This document shows positions 25,821 to 35,321 of a stretch of DNA of 64,000 nt, piece after piece; position 1 is the stretch's first letter; each line of letters starts with the position of its first letter. The stretch is from Ruminiclostridium sp. (GTDB lineage: Bacteria > Bacillota > Clostridia > Oscillospirales > Ruminococcaceae), in assembly GCA_017935365.1 (NCBI GenBank), contig JAGBHT010000009.1:1-64000 (forward strand), in the 5' to 3' direction. A program made the translations under genes and the position numbers. The notes beneath the pieces were generated by a model, which searched no databases, was not told the DNA's origin, and saw only the letters and a program-made list of their open reading frames with translations.

Positions 25821-26498
25821 TTATTCGTTGTTGCCCTCCGCATTGTCTGCCGAGGAATTTCCGTTGTTGTCAGTCGTGTTATTACTGCTTTCACTGACGT
25901 GTACTATCTCATCGATCGAGTAGAGATAATTGTCGATCACGATCTTGGCGTCGCCGTCCTGCATTTCTGCCGACTCTACCTTGCCCTTTGCGTAGTAGAA
26001 CTTGCCGTCGTCACCGAGCACCTTTACCATTACTTCCTTGCCGACATAGTTCAGTGCCTCTGTCATTGTATGTAATGTGCCCGTTTCCTTTGTATCGTTT
26101 ATCGCCTTTACTGCCGATAAATCGTACTGCTTGCCGTCAACTACCACCTTTACATCGCTTCCGCTGATGTTCACTCCGGTGCATACGCCCGATAAAAGCG
26201 TTCCGTCGTCGCTCTGTGCATTCATCGTAAGCGTCTTGCCTACAAGTCCTGCCGCATAGTTTGACATACTGTACTTCAGATTGTCCTGCTGTGCCTGTAA
26301 TGCCGTGAACTGTGCCATCTGTGACACGAACTCGGTGTTTGATGTAGGCTCAAGCGGGTCCTGGTTGCTCATTTCCGCCATAAGCAGACTGAAGAACGTA
26401 TCAGTGCTTATTGTATCGTTCTTACCCGAATTCTTGAAAAGGTCCTTGTACTTTTCGTGATTTGACTGTACACTCTGAAGACTTGATAAATCTGCCAT
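25821..26498 (-). CDS. flgD: Flagellar hook assembly (hook-cap) protein FlgD
   Basis: 225 residues. The N-terminal region DTFFSLLMAEMSNQDPLEPTSNTEFVSQMAQFTALQ is the FlgD signature. A C-terminal beta domain (about 95-190) and an acidic Asn/Ser tail follow. FlgD caps the growing hook and guides FlgE addition. It lies 46 bases after fliK. Confidence 0.93.
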   Translation of the reverse strand: MADLSSLQSVQSNHEKYKDLFKNSGKNDTISTDTFFSLLMAEMSNQDPLEPTSNTEFVSQMAQFTALQAQQDNLKYSMSNYAAGLVGKTLTMNAQSDDGTLLSGVCTGVNISGSDVKVVVDGKQYDLSAVKAINDTKETGTLHTMTEALNYVGKEVMVKVLGDDGKFYYAKGKVESAEMQDGDAKIVIDNYLYSIDEIVHVSESSNNTTDNNGNSSADNAEGNNE

Positions 26499-26544
26499 CT
26501 GTTATCCTTTCGTGCCTTTTGTGTAAGTCCTGCCGATATTTCTA

Positions 26545-28032
26545 TCAGCCCATTGCCTGAATTTCTCCCAGAAGACTGTCGAAGTCGTCCGTGTCATTCT
26601 TCTGCCGGTCATGCGACTGCTGTCTGTAAGGGTTCTTACTGCTGCCGTCAAAATCTCTCTGGAATAATTCCGCCTGTGAGGTTTCTACCTTGTACGAGGT
26701 AAGCTCAACATCGTCGTTTCTCAGCGCATATGCAAGCTGTTCCGATCTTGCCTGTAAAAGCTCCTTAGCCGCCTGAGTTTCGGTAAGGATCTCAACCGTC
26801 AGCTTTCCGCTTTCGTTAACCATACGGACTGTTATCTTACCCAGTGTTTCAGGGGTCAGTACAACCGTCATCGTACTCTTACCGTTCGCTTTCGGTGCGT
26901 GTTCGCTCACAAAGCTTGCCATATCGCTTATCGGTACTCTCACCGCCTGCGATTCCTGTCCGCTTTCATCAGTACGGCTTTCCGTCCTTGCGAATACGTC
27001 CGCTCCTTTTGCACTCATATCGTTTACCGCGTTCTTTTCGGTGACTTTCTGATCTGCGTCAAGGTCGCTGTCCGATTTTGTAACCTCGTTTCCCTTGGTT
27101 ATAGCTCTCAGCTCATCGCTCTTGCTTTCGATGTTTCGCTTTGTAAATGCGATTTCCGGAGTGCTGTCGTCCTGCGTCTGTATATCCTGCTTTACATTGT
27201 TATCGGTATTATCTGCGGATTTTTCGTATGATGTTACCGTAAATTCAGGTGTGTCAGCTTTTGCTGTTTCAGCCTTGCCGGACTGTATATTGACAGTTTC
27301 CTGCCCGTCTGTACGGACCGTGTCCGTCAAAGAAGGCGTCTTATCTGTATCGGAAAGATCAATTGCCGGTACATCGGAATTGTCGGTCATTGCTACAGCA
27401 ATGTTTTCGTCGTTTCCGGTATTGCTTGTGATTTCAGCGGTATCACTTGTCGGAATCACATTATCTGTAATTTCTCCTGCGCTTATCTGAATTTCGTCTG
27501 CGAAGCCATTTTCGCCCGAACTTTCAGGTAAAATTACGTCATTCTGCGGATCGTGAGCAATGTTTTCGCTTATCAGTCCTATAACGTTCGGATCGACATC
27601 ATTTTGCACAAGCTCTGCAACAACAGGTTGTAAAACGACATCTGTGCTGTCATTGCCCGTAAGTATCTGTGTCAGCTCGCTGTTATCCGTCTGAATAATA
27701 TCGGCAAAAAACTGCGCTGTATTGCCTTGCATATAGCTTGCAAGCTCGGCTGTTTTCAGAAGCTCTTTGAGTTCCTCGGCACTCTGTTCAAGTTCAGCAA
27801 GTTCGCTCAGTGCGTCCCCCGACATGATCGCTGTATTCTCAGCACTGATACGGGTCGCCGAGTTCATATTGATTTGCTGACCGCTTGTTGTCATTGCGCC
27901 GAGCGTATCGGAGAAATCGCCCGTAGAACCGCTTTCTGAGCTGTTTTTCGGGTTTCCTGCGGAGATTGCGGCGGCATTGCCCGCAAACGCCGTAGCGACG
28001 CTTGCAGGCAATACTGCTGTCCCATTCATCAT
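26545..28032 (-). CDS. fliK: Flagellar hook-length control protein FliK
   Basis: 495 residues. A long, low-complexity Asp/Ser/Thr/Asn-rich N-terminal part (to about 375) acts as the export ruler in this family. The C-terminal Flg_hook domain (TMTVVLTPETLGKITVRMVNE and LTVEILTETQAAKELLQARSEQLAYAL) signals FlhB to switch substrates. A Gln/Arg/Asp-rich tail ends the protein. A 164-base gap separates it from fliJ. Confidence 0.92.
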   Translation of the reverse strand: MMNGTAVLPASVATAFAGNAAAISAGNPKNSSESGSTGDFSDTLGAMTTSGQQINMNSATRISAENTAIMSGDALSELAELEQSAEELKELLKTAELASYMQGNTAQFFADIIQTDNSELTQILTGNDSTDVVLQPVVAELVQNDVDPNVIGLISENIAHDPQNDVILPESSGENGFADEIQISAGEITDNVIPTSDTAEITSNTGNDENIAVAMTDNSDVPAIDLSDTDKTPSLTDTVRTDGQETVNIQSGKAETAKADTPEFTVTSYEKSADNTDNNVKQDIQTQDDSTPEIAFTKRNIESKSDELRAITKGNEVTKSDSDLDADQKVTEKNAVNDMSAKGADVFARTESRTDESGQESQAVRVPISDMASFVSEHAPKANGKSTMTVVLTPETLGKITVRMVNESGKLTVEILTETQAAKELLQARSEQLAYALRNDDVELTSYKVETSQAELFQRDFDGSSKNPYRQQSHDRQKNDTDDFDSLLGEIQAMG

Positions 28033-28196
28033 ATCTCACCCCCTTTCAGTGCTGTTTATCACTATTCATTGCCGCGATCGGTATTTCTTTTGCGACAACT
28101 TTTATATATTTAACGAATTAAAATCGTTAAATTTTATGAAAATTGCACAGCTTTCCACCTTGTATTGTACCACATTTCAAGCGTTATGTCAACAAT

Positions 28197-28649
28197 TTAC
28201 TGAGCTGTGCCGCCGTTTGAAGAGCCGTTTGTAACGAACTCCTCGATGATCTGTTCCTGTTCTTTCTGAGCGGCGTATCTGTACTCTTCAAGCTGTTTTT
28301 CTTCCAGCTTTTCAAGCTTTGAAACTTCTTTTGTAGCGTCAATTACCTTCTGTAGCTGATTTTCGATCTCTTCGCGCTTTTTCGCCATTTGCGCCTTTAT
28401 CCGGTACATATCCTGTTGCAAAGATGACACATATTTCTTGTGAAGCGATAACCGCATCGCTGTAGTTCCGCCCTTTACAAGCTCGTTCAGCTTATCTATG
28501 CTCTGTTCGTACTCCGCCGTCTTGCTGTCTAGCTCGCCCTGCATTTCCGCAAGCTCTGCCCTCAGTCTGCCGAGTACCGATTTCTCGCTGTCAAGCACCT
28601 GATCGTTGTACTTTTTCAGCGACTGCAATGTAAAATTAAATTTCTTCAT
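28197..28649 (-). CDS. fliJ: Flagellar export chaperone FliJ
   Basis: 150 residues, almost entirely coiled coil, with many Glu, Lys and Gln heptads (FNFTLQSLKKYNDQVLDSEKS at the start). FliJ sits in the FliI ATPase ring and shuttles chaperones. Gene order fliI-fliJ-fliK supports the call. Confidence 0.88.
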   Translation of the reverse strand: MKKFNFTLQSLKKYNDQVLDSEKSVLGRLRAELAEMQGELDSKTAEYEQSIDKLNELVKGGTTAMRLSLHKKYVSSLQQDMYRIKAQMAKKREEIENQLQKVIDATKEVSKLEKLEEKQLEEYRYAAQKEQEQIIEEFVTNGSSNGGTAQ

Positions 28650-28661
28650 ACCGCATTGTTA

Positions 28662-29966
28662 TCAGGAAACTGCCGCCTTGAGCAGCTTTATCGTGTCCTC
28701 CATCGAGAACGATTCGTACATTCCCTGCATAAGGAAATCGTTTATCTTATCTATCTTCTTTATCGCCTCGTCCAGCGCCGGATTGGTACCTTTCTTGTAC
28801 GCTCCGATCGAGATGAGGTCGGCATTGTTATTGTAAAGTGCAAGCAGGTTTCTCAGCTTTCCTGCCGCCTTTTTATGCTCGGGGTCTGCTATTGCCGACA
28901 TAAGTCGGGAGATGCTCGGCAGAATATCTATTGCGGGATAGTGGTTCTGCGCCGCTATTTTACGGCTGAGGATTATATGTCCGTCTATGATACCTCTTAC
29001 TGTATCGGATATAGGTTCGTTTGTATCGTCACCCTCGACAAGTACGGCGTAGATACCCGTTATACTGCCCTTTTCAAAGTTGCCCGCTCTTTCAAGCAGT
29101 TTCGGCATAGCGGCATATATTGACGGGGTATAGCCTCTTGCTACCGGCGGCTCGCCTGTAGACAAGCCTATCTCACGCTGTGCCATAGCAAAACGTGTCA
29201 GGTTGTCCATCATCAGCAGTACGTCCTTGCCCTGAGCGCAGAAGTACTCGGCTATTGCCGTTGCCGTCATCGGACATTTGTTTCTCATCATAGCGGGTTG
29301 GTCAGATGTTGCAACTACCACGACCGAACGTGCCATGCCCTCTTCTCCGAGGTCGTTTTCTATAAATTCTCTTACCTCTCTGCCACGCTCGCCTACAAGC
29401 GCTATGACATTGAGGTCAGCCTTTACTTTTCGGGCAATCATACCCATAAGCGTGGATTTACCTACGCCTGAGCCTGCAAAGATACCTATTCTCTGACCCT
29501 TGCCCATTGTAAGAAGTCCGTCGATCGCCTTTACACCAAGCTCTATCGGCTCGTGTATTTTCGGGCGGGTGAGCGGATTTACGGGTACGCCCGCTATCGG
29601 TACGGAATCTGTATATTCCACCGGGTCGCCGCCGTCAAGCGGATTTCCCAGTGCGTCTATTATTCGTCCCACAAGCTTGTCGCTGACCCTTACGTTCAGC
29701 TTGTCGCCTGTGTTGTCAACTATACTTCCCGGACCTATTCCCTCAAGGTCGGTATACGGCATAAGCAGTACCTTATGCTCGTTGAAGCCGACTACCTCGG
29801 CAGGGATATGCGACTTCATATCCTTTGTGTAGATACGGCATACATCGCCAATACTGCACAGCGGACCGCTAGCCTCTATCGTCATTCCGACTATCTTTTC
29901 AATTTTACCCAGATACTTATATGTATCGGTAGTCCTGAGTTCTGTCAGAAATCCGCCGAGATCCAT
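28662..29966 (-). CDS. fliI: Flagellum-specific ATPase FliI
   Basis: 434 residues. Walker A (IFAGSGVGKSTLMG), Walker B (DVLLMMDNLTRFAMAQREIGL) and the family signature PPVARGYTPSIYAAMPKLLERAG are intact. It forms the hexameric export ATPase with FliH and FliJ. GAAAGGA precedes the ATG. It lies 26 bases after fliH. Confidence 0.96.
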   Translation of the reverse strand: MDLGGFLTELRTTDTYKYLGKIEKIVGMTIEASGPLCSIGDVCRIYTKDMKSHIPAEVVGFNEHKVLLMPYTDLEGIGPGSIVDNTGDKLNVRVSDKLVGRIIDALGNPLDGGDPVEYTDSVPIAGVPVNPLTRPKIHEPIELGVKAIDGLLTMGKGQRIGIFAGSGVGKSTLMGMIARKVKADLNVIALVGERGREVREFIENDLGEEGMARSVVVVATSDQPAMMRNKCPMTATAIAEYFCAQGKDVLLMMDNLTRFAMAQREIGLSTGEPPVARGYTPSIYAAMPKLLERAGNFEKGSITGIYAVLVEGDDTNEPISDTVRGIIDGHIILSRKIAAQNHYPAIDILPSISRLMSAIADPEHKKAAGKLRNLLALYNNNADLISIGAYKKGTNPALDEAIKKIDKINDFLMQGMYESFSMEDTIKLLKAAVS

Positions 29967-29992
29967 CTTAAAAGTCCTTTCAATAAGGGTGA

Positions 29993-30958
29993 TTATTCGC
30001 TTGCTTCTTCTGAGCTGTCATTGTCAGAAACGGCTTCTGAAGCCTGTTCTTCCTGATGCTTAGCCTTTTTCCTTGACGGTGCTCTGCGGTATTTTCCTCT
30101 GCCCAGTTCCTCTATCATCTTGAGCTGTGTCTGTATGCCCGCATCGGTAATTTCACTGCCGTTATCTATAATGACCGTACCGCTCGGTGCGTCTTTCAGC
30201 ACCTCTACTTCCACATTCTTCACATTGGTGAACAGCTTCTTGAAATAGTCGGTATCTGCCGCCATTTCCTCGCTGACATCGGTCTTTGATAAGGTCAGCT
30301 TTACATATTCACTGCCGCGGAAGCTCTTACCCGCTTCTTTTATGGTTTTTCTGACAACCGCCTTGTCTTTCTGCCCCAATGAGTTCAGCGTTATGCGGTT
30401 TACTATTTCCATTACCGTGTCGAATATCTCGACTTCATAGCCGTCAAAAAGCTCTGCCTTGTCGCTTACCATCTGTTCACTGAGCTTTTTAAGCTCCGCA
30501 AGCATATCACGGCACTTGTCAAGTCCTGCGGCATAGCCGTCCTCATGACCTTTTGCAAAGCCGTCAACCTTGCTCTGTTCAAAGATAGCCTCAGCCTGTG
30601 CCTTTGCCTTTGCCGCATAGTCCTGCGCCTGCTGTTCTGTATCGCTGAGTATCTTCTGTGCCCTCTCACGGGCTTCGGCAAGCGCCCTTTCACCCTCGGC
30701 ACGATAAAAACCTGTTATCTTTTCTTTTTCCTGCTCCAGTTCCTGCCGGTGCCTCTCCGAGATCTGATCGTTGATTTCTGTGTTGTCCGCATCGGCATCA
30801 GGCTCTGCGGCGCCCTGCGGGATCTGCGAGATCTGCGAGATCTGCGAGATCTGCGGTGCGACAGGCTTAACCTTTATTGAGTTGTCAATTACGACAGTAT
30901 CGGTTGTTGGCTGAACAGGGTAATAATAACCCCTTCCTGCTTTGAATACGCCTGCCAA
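29993..30958 (-). CDS. fliH: Flagellar assembly protein FliH
   Basis: 321 residues. The N-terminus has a short tandem (QISQISQISQIP, about 35-47). A long Glu/Arg/Ala-rich coiled coil with GxxxG-type spacing and a C-terminal V-ATPase subunit-E-like domain (TVMEIVNRITLNSLGQKDKAVVRKTIKEAGKSF, VIIDNGSEITDAGIQTQL) follow. It is an inhibitor and anchor of FliI. The tandem is encoded by nine-base repeats (30821-30855) that could change copy number. Confidence 0.9.
   Translation of the reverse strand: MAGVFKAGRGYYYPVQPTTDTVVIDNSIKVKPVAPQISQISQISQIPQGAAEPDADADNTEINDQISERHRQELEQEKEKITGFYRAEGERALAEARERAQKILSDTEQQAQDYAAKAKAQAEAIFEQSKVDGFAKGHEDGYAAGLDKCRDMLAELKKLSEQMVSDKAELFDGYEVEIFDTVMEIVNRITLNSLGQKDKAVVRKTIKEAGKSFRGSEYVKLTLSKTDVSEEMAADTDYFKKLFTNVKNVEVEVLKDAPSGTVIIDNGSEITDAGIQTQLKMIEELGRGKYRRAPSRKKAKHQEEQASEAVSDNDSSEEASE
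30821..30855. repeat. Nine-base tandem repeat inside fliH
   Basis: About 3.8 copies of GATCTGCGA in a row. Each unit encodes Gln-Ile-Ser and keeps the frame, so slippage would lengthen or shorten FliH by three residues without a frameshift. Confidence 0.85.
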
Positions 30959-30979
30959 AATATATTCCTCGCTTTCGTA

Positions 30980-31984
30980 TTATGCGATAATTTCGTCTTC
31001 TTTGCCGCCCTTGGAGATGATGAGCGTGCCCTCGTCCTCAAGTCTGCGTATGATAGATACGATTCTCTGCTGAGCATCTTCAACATCACGCATACGGACA
31101 TTGTGAAGATATTCAACGTCTGTCTGTACGCTTTCACGCATACGGGTAGACATATTTGCATAGATGCACTCCGCAACTTCGGGTGTCGAACCCTTGATCG
31201 CAACGGCAAGATCCTTTGAATCGACCTCAGGAATGAACGCCTGTATTGCCATATTGTCGAGGGTAACTATATCCTCGAATACGAACATCTTTGAACGTAT
31301 ATCGTCTGCAAGCTTCGGATCTCTGAGCGTCAGCTCGTCGAATATGTACTTCTCCGTTGCACGGTCTACGTTGTTCATGACCTCCGCAACATAATCTATA
31401 CCGCCGACCTCTGTGCTGTCGGCTGTAACAAGGTTATCAAACTTCTTTTCAAGCGTGCGCTCTATAGACTTTACGACATCGGGCGATGCCCTGTCCATCT
31501 TAGCCATACGCTCGACTACATCTATCCTTGTTTTCTTGGGCAGCTCGCTTAAAATTGCCGATGCCTGATCGCTCCTTGCGTAAGAAAGTATCAGTGCTAT
31601 TGTCTGCGGATGCTCGTTCTGCACCATTGCCAGCAGATTCTTATAGTCTGCCTTGCGGACAAATGCGAACGCTTTTGTCTGGAACTGCTTTGTTATCTTT
31701 TCAAACAGCGCCTGTGCCGTCTGCGGGCCGAATGCCTTTTCAAGTATGTCACGGGCATATTCCACACCGCCCTCGGATATTACCTTCTGGGTAAGGCAAA
31801 GCTCATAGAACTCATTGAGAACGCTGTCTACCACTTCCATTGGGTAGTAGTTCATTCTTGCTATTTCAAGCGTTATCTGTTCTACTTCCTCGTCGGAAAA
31901 GTGCTTGAATACCTCGGACGCATTTTCCGTACCGATAGAGCTTATAATTATCGCCGCCTTTTGTGCGCTGGTAAGTGCCTCCAT
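30980..31984 (-). CDS. fliG: Flagellar motor switch protein FliG
   Basis: 334 residues. N-terminal FliF-binding domain (SAQKAAIIISSIGTENASEVFKHFSDEEVEQIT), middle EHPQ motif (MVQNEHPQTIALILSYARSDQASAILSELP) and C-terminal torque helix with charged residues (MFVFEDIVTLDNMAIQAFIPEVDSKDLAVAIKGS) are all present and match the family length. Confidence 0.96.
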   Translation of the reverse strand: MEALTSAQKAAIIISSIGTENASEVFKHFSDEEVEQITLEIARMNYYPMEVVDSVLNEFYELCLTQKVISEGGVEYARDILEKAFGPQTAQALFEKITKQFQTKAFAFVRKADYKNLLAMVQNEHPQTIALILSYARSDQASAILSELPKKTRIDVVERMAKMDRASPDVVKSIERTLEKKFDNLVTADSTEVGGIDYVAEVMNNVDRATEKYIFDELTLRDPKLADDIRSKMFVFEDIVTLDNMAIQAFIPEVDSKDLAVAIKGSTPEVAECIYANMSTRMRESVQTDVEYLHNVRMRDVEDAQQRIVSIIRRLEDEGTLIISKGGKEDEIIA

Positions 31985-32025
31985 ATATATCCTTCCTTTA
32001 TATAAGAACTGTCATTATCCTGTTA

Positions 32026-33654
32026 TCAGTCGCCGTTGCGCATCATAGAGCGGATAAGCTGTGCCACAACATCGGGATTTGTATGTGAGAATTCCTTGAT
32101 TTCCTTTTTCAGCACCGCACTCTTCGATTCATCGTCGTAATCGTCAAGGTGCTGAATATTGAATTCTTCGTCCGGCTGTGGCTGAGGCTCGAAGCTGAGA
32201 GCGGCTGATTCCTGAGCCGCCTGTGCCGCCGCTGCCTGTGCCGCAGCCGCTTTTGCCTTAGCTCTTGCACGCTTTTTCTTCTTTGCGTTGCTTGTAAGTA
32301 TAGCGACAATTAGAAGCGCAACAACCAGAAGTCCGAGCAGAATGATAATGTAAACTGTCCAGTCAACGCTTCCGCCTTTGTTTATCGTATTGCCGTTGCC
32401 GTTTGTGCCGTTGTTTCCGTTTATAACGAACGGGTAGTTTGCAACCGTGACATTTGCAACGTCTGCGCCGATTGCGAATGCGATTACTTCACGGAGCTGT
32501 TCCTTGTCTGCTTCAAGCATACTTACCTGGTCGACCGTTACAGCCGCCGTTATCTTGTCAACAGAGTAACCGTTCTTTTCAAGCTGTCTTATTTCGGTGT
32601 TTACAAGACGTTTTACGGTAATGCTGTTCTGATAATAGTATTCGTTGTCGCCGTCGCCTGTGATAGTGGGATAGTTCGGAGAAATGTCGCTGTTGCTTGT
32701 TGTACCTACAACACCCGACAGCGAGCCGATGCCGCCCCAGCCTTCGTTCTTGGTGGAGCTTTCTATCATACCGCCCGATGTGCCGTCCTCGGCTATAGAC
32801 GGGGTGTAGATGGTGTATTCCGACTTTGAATTATCGTAATTGAGCGTTACATTTACGTTTATCGTATAGTCCTTGTACAGCTTTTTAAGCGTGTCGTTGA
32901 GCTGGCTTTTCAGCAGGTTCTGCATCTGCTCCTGGAAGTTCAGTCGCGACTGGTACAGCACATCTTCCTCAACGGTAGTGTTTTCACCTGTCAGAAGCTT
33001 GCCGTCTGTATCAAGTATCGATATATTGTCACGTTCAAGTCCGGGCAGAGAGTTCAGCACCAGTGCATAGATACCCTCAACCTGGTCGCTTGTAAGCTGT
33101 GTGTCCTTCTTCAGATCGAGTTTGACGCTTACTCTGGGCTCCTCGCTGTTTGTCGAAATAACGTAATTGTTGTTTTCGGGCATCGTTATAATTACATACG
33201 AATCCTTGACTGCACTTATCGTATTGATAGCCTTCATTATGTGCGTCTGTAACTGCTGTATCTGGAGTACCTTCTTTTCGGTGTCGGTCGACCATATACC
33301 TATGCCGCTGTTCCATACGTCAAAGTTGAATGTGGATTTCGGGTAACCCTGAATGCTCAGCTGCATTCTGACATTATCCGCCTGGTCGCTCGGTACAGAG
33401 ATACTGCCGTCCGTACCCATTTTTACGTCCGTTATTCCAAGTTCGTTTATTGCCGAAACGACCTGCGAGCTTTCTTCGCTGTCAAGTCCCGTATAAATTG
33501 CTGTGTAACCTTTTTGATTGAGTACTATTGCAAGTACTATTGCGGCAACTATGACTACCGATATTGCCGTTATTATGAATATCCGCAGATTTTTCGCCAG
33601 CGAGCTCCATTTATCCTTGAACCCGTTCCAAAATGCGGAGAGCTTATCCTTCAT
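32026..33654 (-). CDS. fliF: Flagellar MS-ring protein FliF
   Basis: 542 residues. Two membrane helices (about 25-46 and 448-468) flank the YscJ/FliF ring-building domains (GYTAIYTGLDSEESSQVVSAINELGI; GYPKSTFNFD). The cytoplasmic tail has a Lys/Arg/Ala/Gln-rich stretch and ends in the FliG-binding segment (HTNPDVVAQLIRSMMRNGD). Confidence 0.95.
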   Translation of the reverse strand: MKDKLSAFWNGFKDKWSSLAKNLRIFIITAISVVIVAAIVLAIVLNQKGYTAIYTGLDSEESSQVVSAINELGITDVKMGTDGSISVPSDQADNVRMQLSIQGYPKSTFNFDVWNSGIGIWSTDTEKKVLQIQQLQTHIMKAINTISAVKDSYVIITMPENNNYVISTNSEEPRVSVKLDLKKDTQLTSDQVEGIYALVLNSLPGLERDNISILDTDGKLLTGENTTVEEDVLYQSRLNFQEQMQNLLKSQLNDTLKKLYKDYTINVNVTLNYDNSKSEYTIYTPSIAEDGTSGGMIESSTKNEGWGGIGSLSGVVGTTSNSDISPNYPTITGDGDNEYYYQNSITVKRLVNTEIRQLEKNGYSVDKITAAVTVDQVSMLEADKEQLREVIAFAIGADVANVTVANYPFVINGNNGTNGNGNTINKGGSVDWTVYIIILLGLLVVALLIVAILTSNAKKKKRARAKAKAAAAQAAAAQAAQESAALSFEPQPQPDEEFNIQHLDDYDDESKSAVLKKEIKEFSHTNPDVVAQLIRSMMRNGD

Positions 33655-33684
33655 CTATATATGTATCCTTCCCTGATAATCGGA

Positions 33685-33990
33685 TTAAACAGTCATACGC
33701 ATTATCTCGTTGTATGCGTCGACAGCCTTGTTCTTGACAGTAACAAGCAGATCCACAGCGGTAGCCGCCTTTTCGAGATTAACCTGTATCTGAGCAAGGT
33801 CGTCGACATCGCCGAGCATAAGGTCGATCGAATCCTGCTGAACCTGTGCGTCGGTTTCCTTGACGTTATTTACAAGCGACTCGAAGATATCAAAGAATGT
33901 AGCGTCGCCTTCGGTTTTATCTTCAGTCTGCTTTTTCTGACTTATCGTTTCCATAGGGGCGATATTGCTTGTAAGCGGTACTATAAACAT
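33685..33990 (-). CDS. fliE: Flagellar MS-ring/rod adaptor FliE
   Basis: 101 residues. The C-terminal half (DLAQIQVNLEKAATAVDLLVTVKNKAVDAYNEIMRMTV) is the FliE signature for joining the MS ring to the rod. It lies 30 bases before fliF and 26 bases after flgC. Confidence 0.93.
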   Translation of the reverse strand: MFIVPLTSNIAPMETISQKKQTEDKTEGDATFFDIFESLVNNVKETDAQVQQDSIDLMLGDVDDLAQIQVNLEKAATAVDLLVTVKNKAVDAYNEIMRMTV

Positions 33991-34016
33991 CTATATCAGT
34001 TCCTTTCGGCTGTGTC

Positions 34017-34499
34017 TTAGTTATTTCCTATGCTGAGAGCTGTCTGCGCCATTGATTTGACGGCGTTCAGCACAGCGAGGTTGGCTTCATACGAGCGGGT
34101 AGCCGCCATAGCGTCCATCTGCTCCTCCGCTACGTCAACGTTCGGCAGATAGTAATATCCGTTTTCGTCTGCGTCGGGGTGGGTCGGGTCGTACACGGGT
34201 GTAAGCGGTGTTTCGTCCTCGACTATCTCAGTTACAAGCACACCCTTGTTTTTAGTCGCAGAAACAGTATTCGCTGGCACTCCCCCTGCTATTTTTTCTT
34301 TCCTCTTTGCTATAGTTTCCTCAAGCACAGAGTTGAAACCTTTGTTTTCGCTGAACAGTACGACCTGCCTTCTGTACGGCGTACCGTCCTCCGTTCTGGT
34401 GGTTTTTGCGTTCGCAACATTCTGCGAAATTACATCAAGACGCAGTCTTTCCGCTGCCATTCCCGATGCGGCTATATTAAGCGAGCTTAAAAACGCCAT
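34017..34499 (-). CDS. flgC: Proximal rod protein FlgC
   Basis: 160 residues. The rod motif LNIAASGMAAERLRLDVISQ with NVANAKTTRT at the N-terminus, YLPNVDVAEEQMDAMAATRSYEANLAVLNAVKSMAQTAL at the C-terminus. The normal FlgC length and order flgB-flgC-fliE support the call. Confidence 0.95.
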   Translation of the reverse strand: MAFLSSLNIAASGMAAERLRLDVISQNVANAKTTRTEDGTPYRRQVVLFSENKGFNSVLEETIAKRKEKIAGGVPANTVSATKNKGVLVTEIVEDETPLTPVYDPTHPDADENGYYYLPNVDVAEEQMDAMAATRSYEANLAVLNAVKSMAQTALSIGNN

Positions 34500-34583
34500 G
34501 CAAAAAACTCCTTTCTGTATGTCAAAAAAGCGTTGAAATCCGTTTCACTGTATATAATCCATTATTTTAAAGCGTCTGCTTTA

Positions 34584-34615
34584 AGGCAATAGCCGTTAAT
34601 TGTGCGGTATTGCCT
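34584..34615 (-). other. Inverted repeat between flgB and flgC
   Basis: AGGCAATA and TATTGCCT arms with a central CCG/CGG pairing form a stem-loop in the 120-base flgB-flgC spacer. A smaller hairpin (TTAAAGC/GCTTTAA) lies beside it at about 34567-34583. Neither is followed by a T-tract, so mRNA processing or end protection is likelier than termination. Confidence 0.45.
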
Positions 34616-34619
34616 AAAA

Positions 34620-35003
34620 TTACGTTTTCATTGCCGAGCGCAGTCTGGTGAACTCTCCGTTCATCTGGTTTTTGAGCGCCTGATACTGTAACTGTACCTT
34701 TGCAAGTTCGTTTGACTGTGAGTCAACATCTACGTTATTACCGTCCGGCTGAGTGTTTGTGTCGTCGTCCTCGTACACTTTCGTTGCAAGCTCTACCTGC
34801 TTTGCGCCATCCTTAGCCTTACCGCCGATAACGCTGGTGTTTTCCATTCTGTCTTTGAGAACAGCATAAAAGTCAAGATACTTACAGTTATAACCGGGGG
34901 TATCCTGATTGGCTATGTTTTGTGCAATTATCTGCTGCTTCTGCCACATTACCGAAAGTCCCTGCTCGGTTATGCGGAAAGCGTTTGTGTTGAAAAGTGC
35001 CAT
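34620..35003 (-). CDS. flgB: Proximal rod protein FlgB
   Basis: 127 residues. N-terminal MWQKQQIIAQNIANQDTPGYNCKYLDF and C-terminal VDSQSNELAKVQLQYQALKNQMNGEFTRLRSAM match FlgB. It is the first gene of the minus-strand flagellar cluster and follows a sigma-A-type promoter by about 180 bases. AAAAGGAGG precedes the ATG. Confidence 0.95.
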   Translation of the reverse strand: MALFNTNAFRITEQGLSVMWQKQQIIAQNIANQDTPGYNCKYLDFYAVLKDRMENTSVIGGKAKDGAKQVELATKVYEDDDTNTQPDGNNVDVDSQSNELAKVQLQYQALKNQMNGEFTRLRSAMKT

Positions 35004-35186
35004 ATATCCTCCTTTTCAGTCTGAGGTCTTTCCTGACTGTTAATGACTTTAACAGGTTCTGTATTTTGTGCGTTTCAGTAGCATCGTTACAATATATAGA
35101 AAAGTAATTTTAACTATGTAAAAATTACACGAGTTTTGGCACTATTTTAACATTTTTTAGCTTTAATGCCACCAACTCAATTGTAT

Positions 35187-35215
35187 ATTATACAACATTT
35201 TAAGATTTTTTGCAA
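35187..35215 (-). promoter_or_regulatory. Sigma-A-type promoter of the flagellar cluster
   Basis: On the minus strand, TTGCAA, a 17-bp spacer and a consensus TATAAT. The predicted leader before flgB is about 175 bases. This suggests the early flagellar genes are read by the housekeeping sigma factor, with FliA made from the same cluster. I saw no close sigma-28 consensus here. Confidence 0.6.
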
Positions 35216-35321
35216 GGCTAAAAGGAAAATTCTGTTGATTTTTGTACTTATTTAATAAAAGCGTGGGTGTTTGATATATAACAGCTGTATTTTTTCGTCA
35301 GACTGCACAATGGCACCCTTT

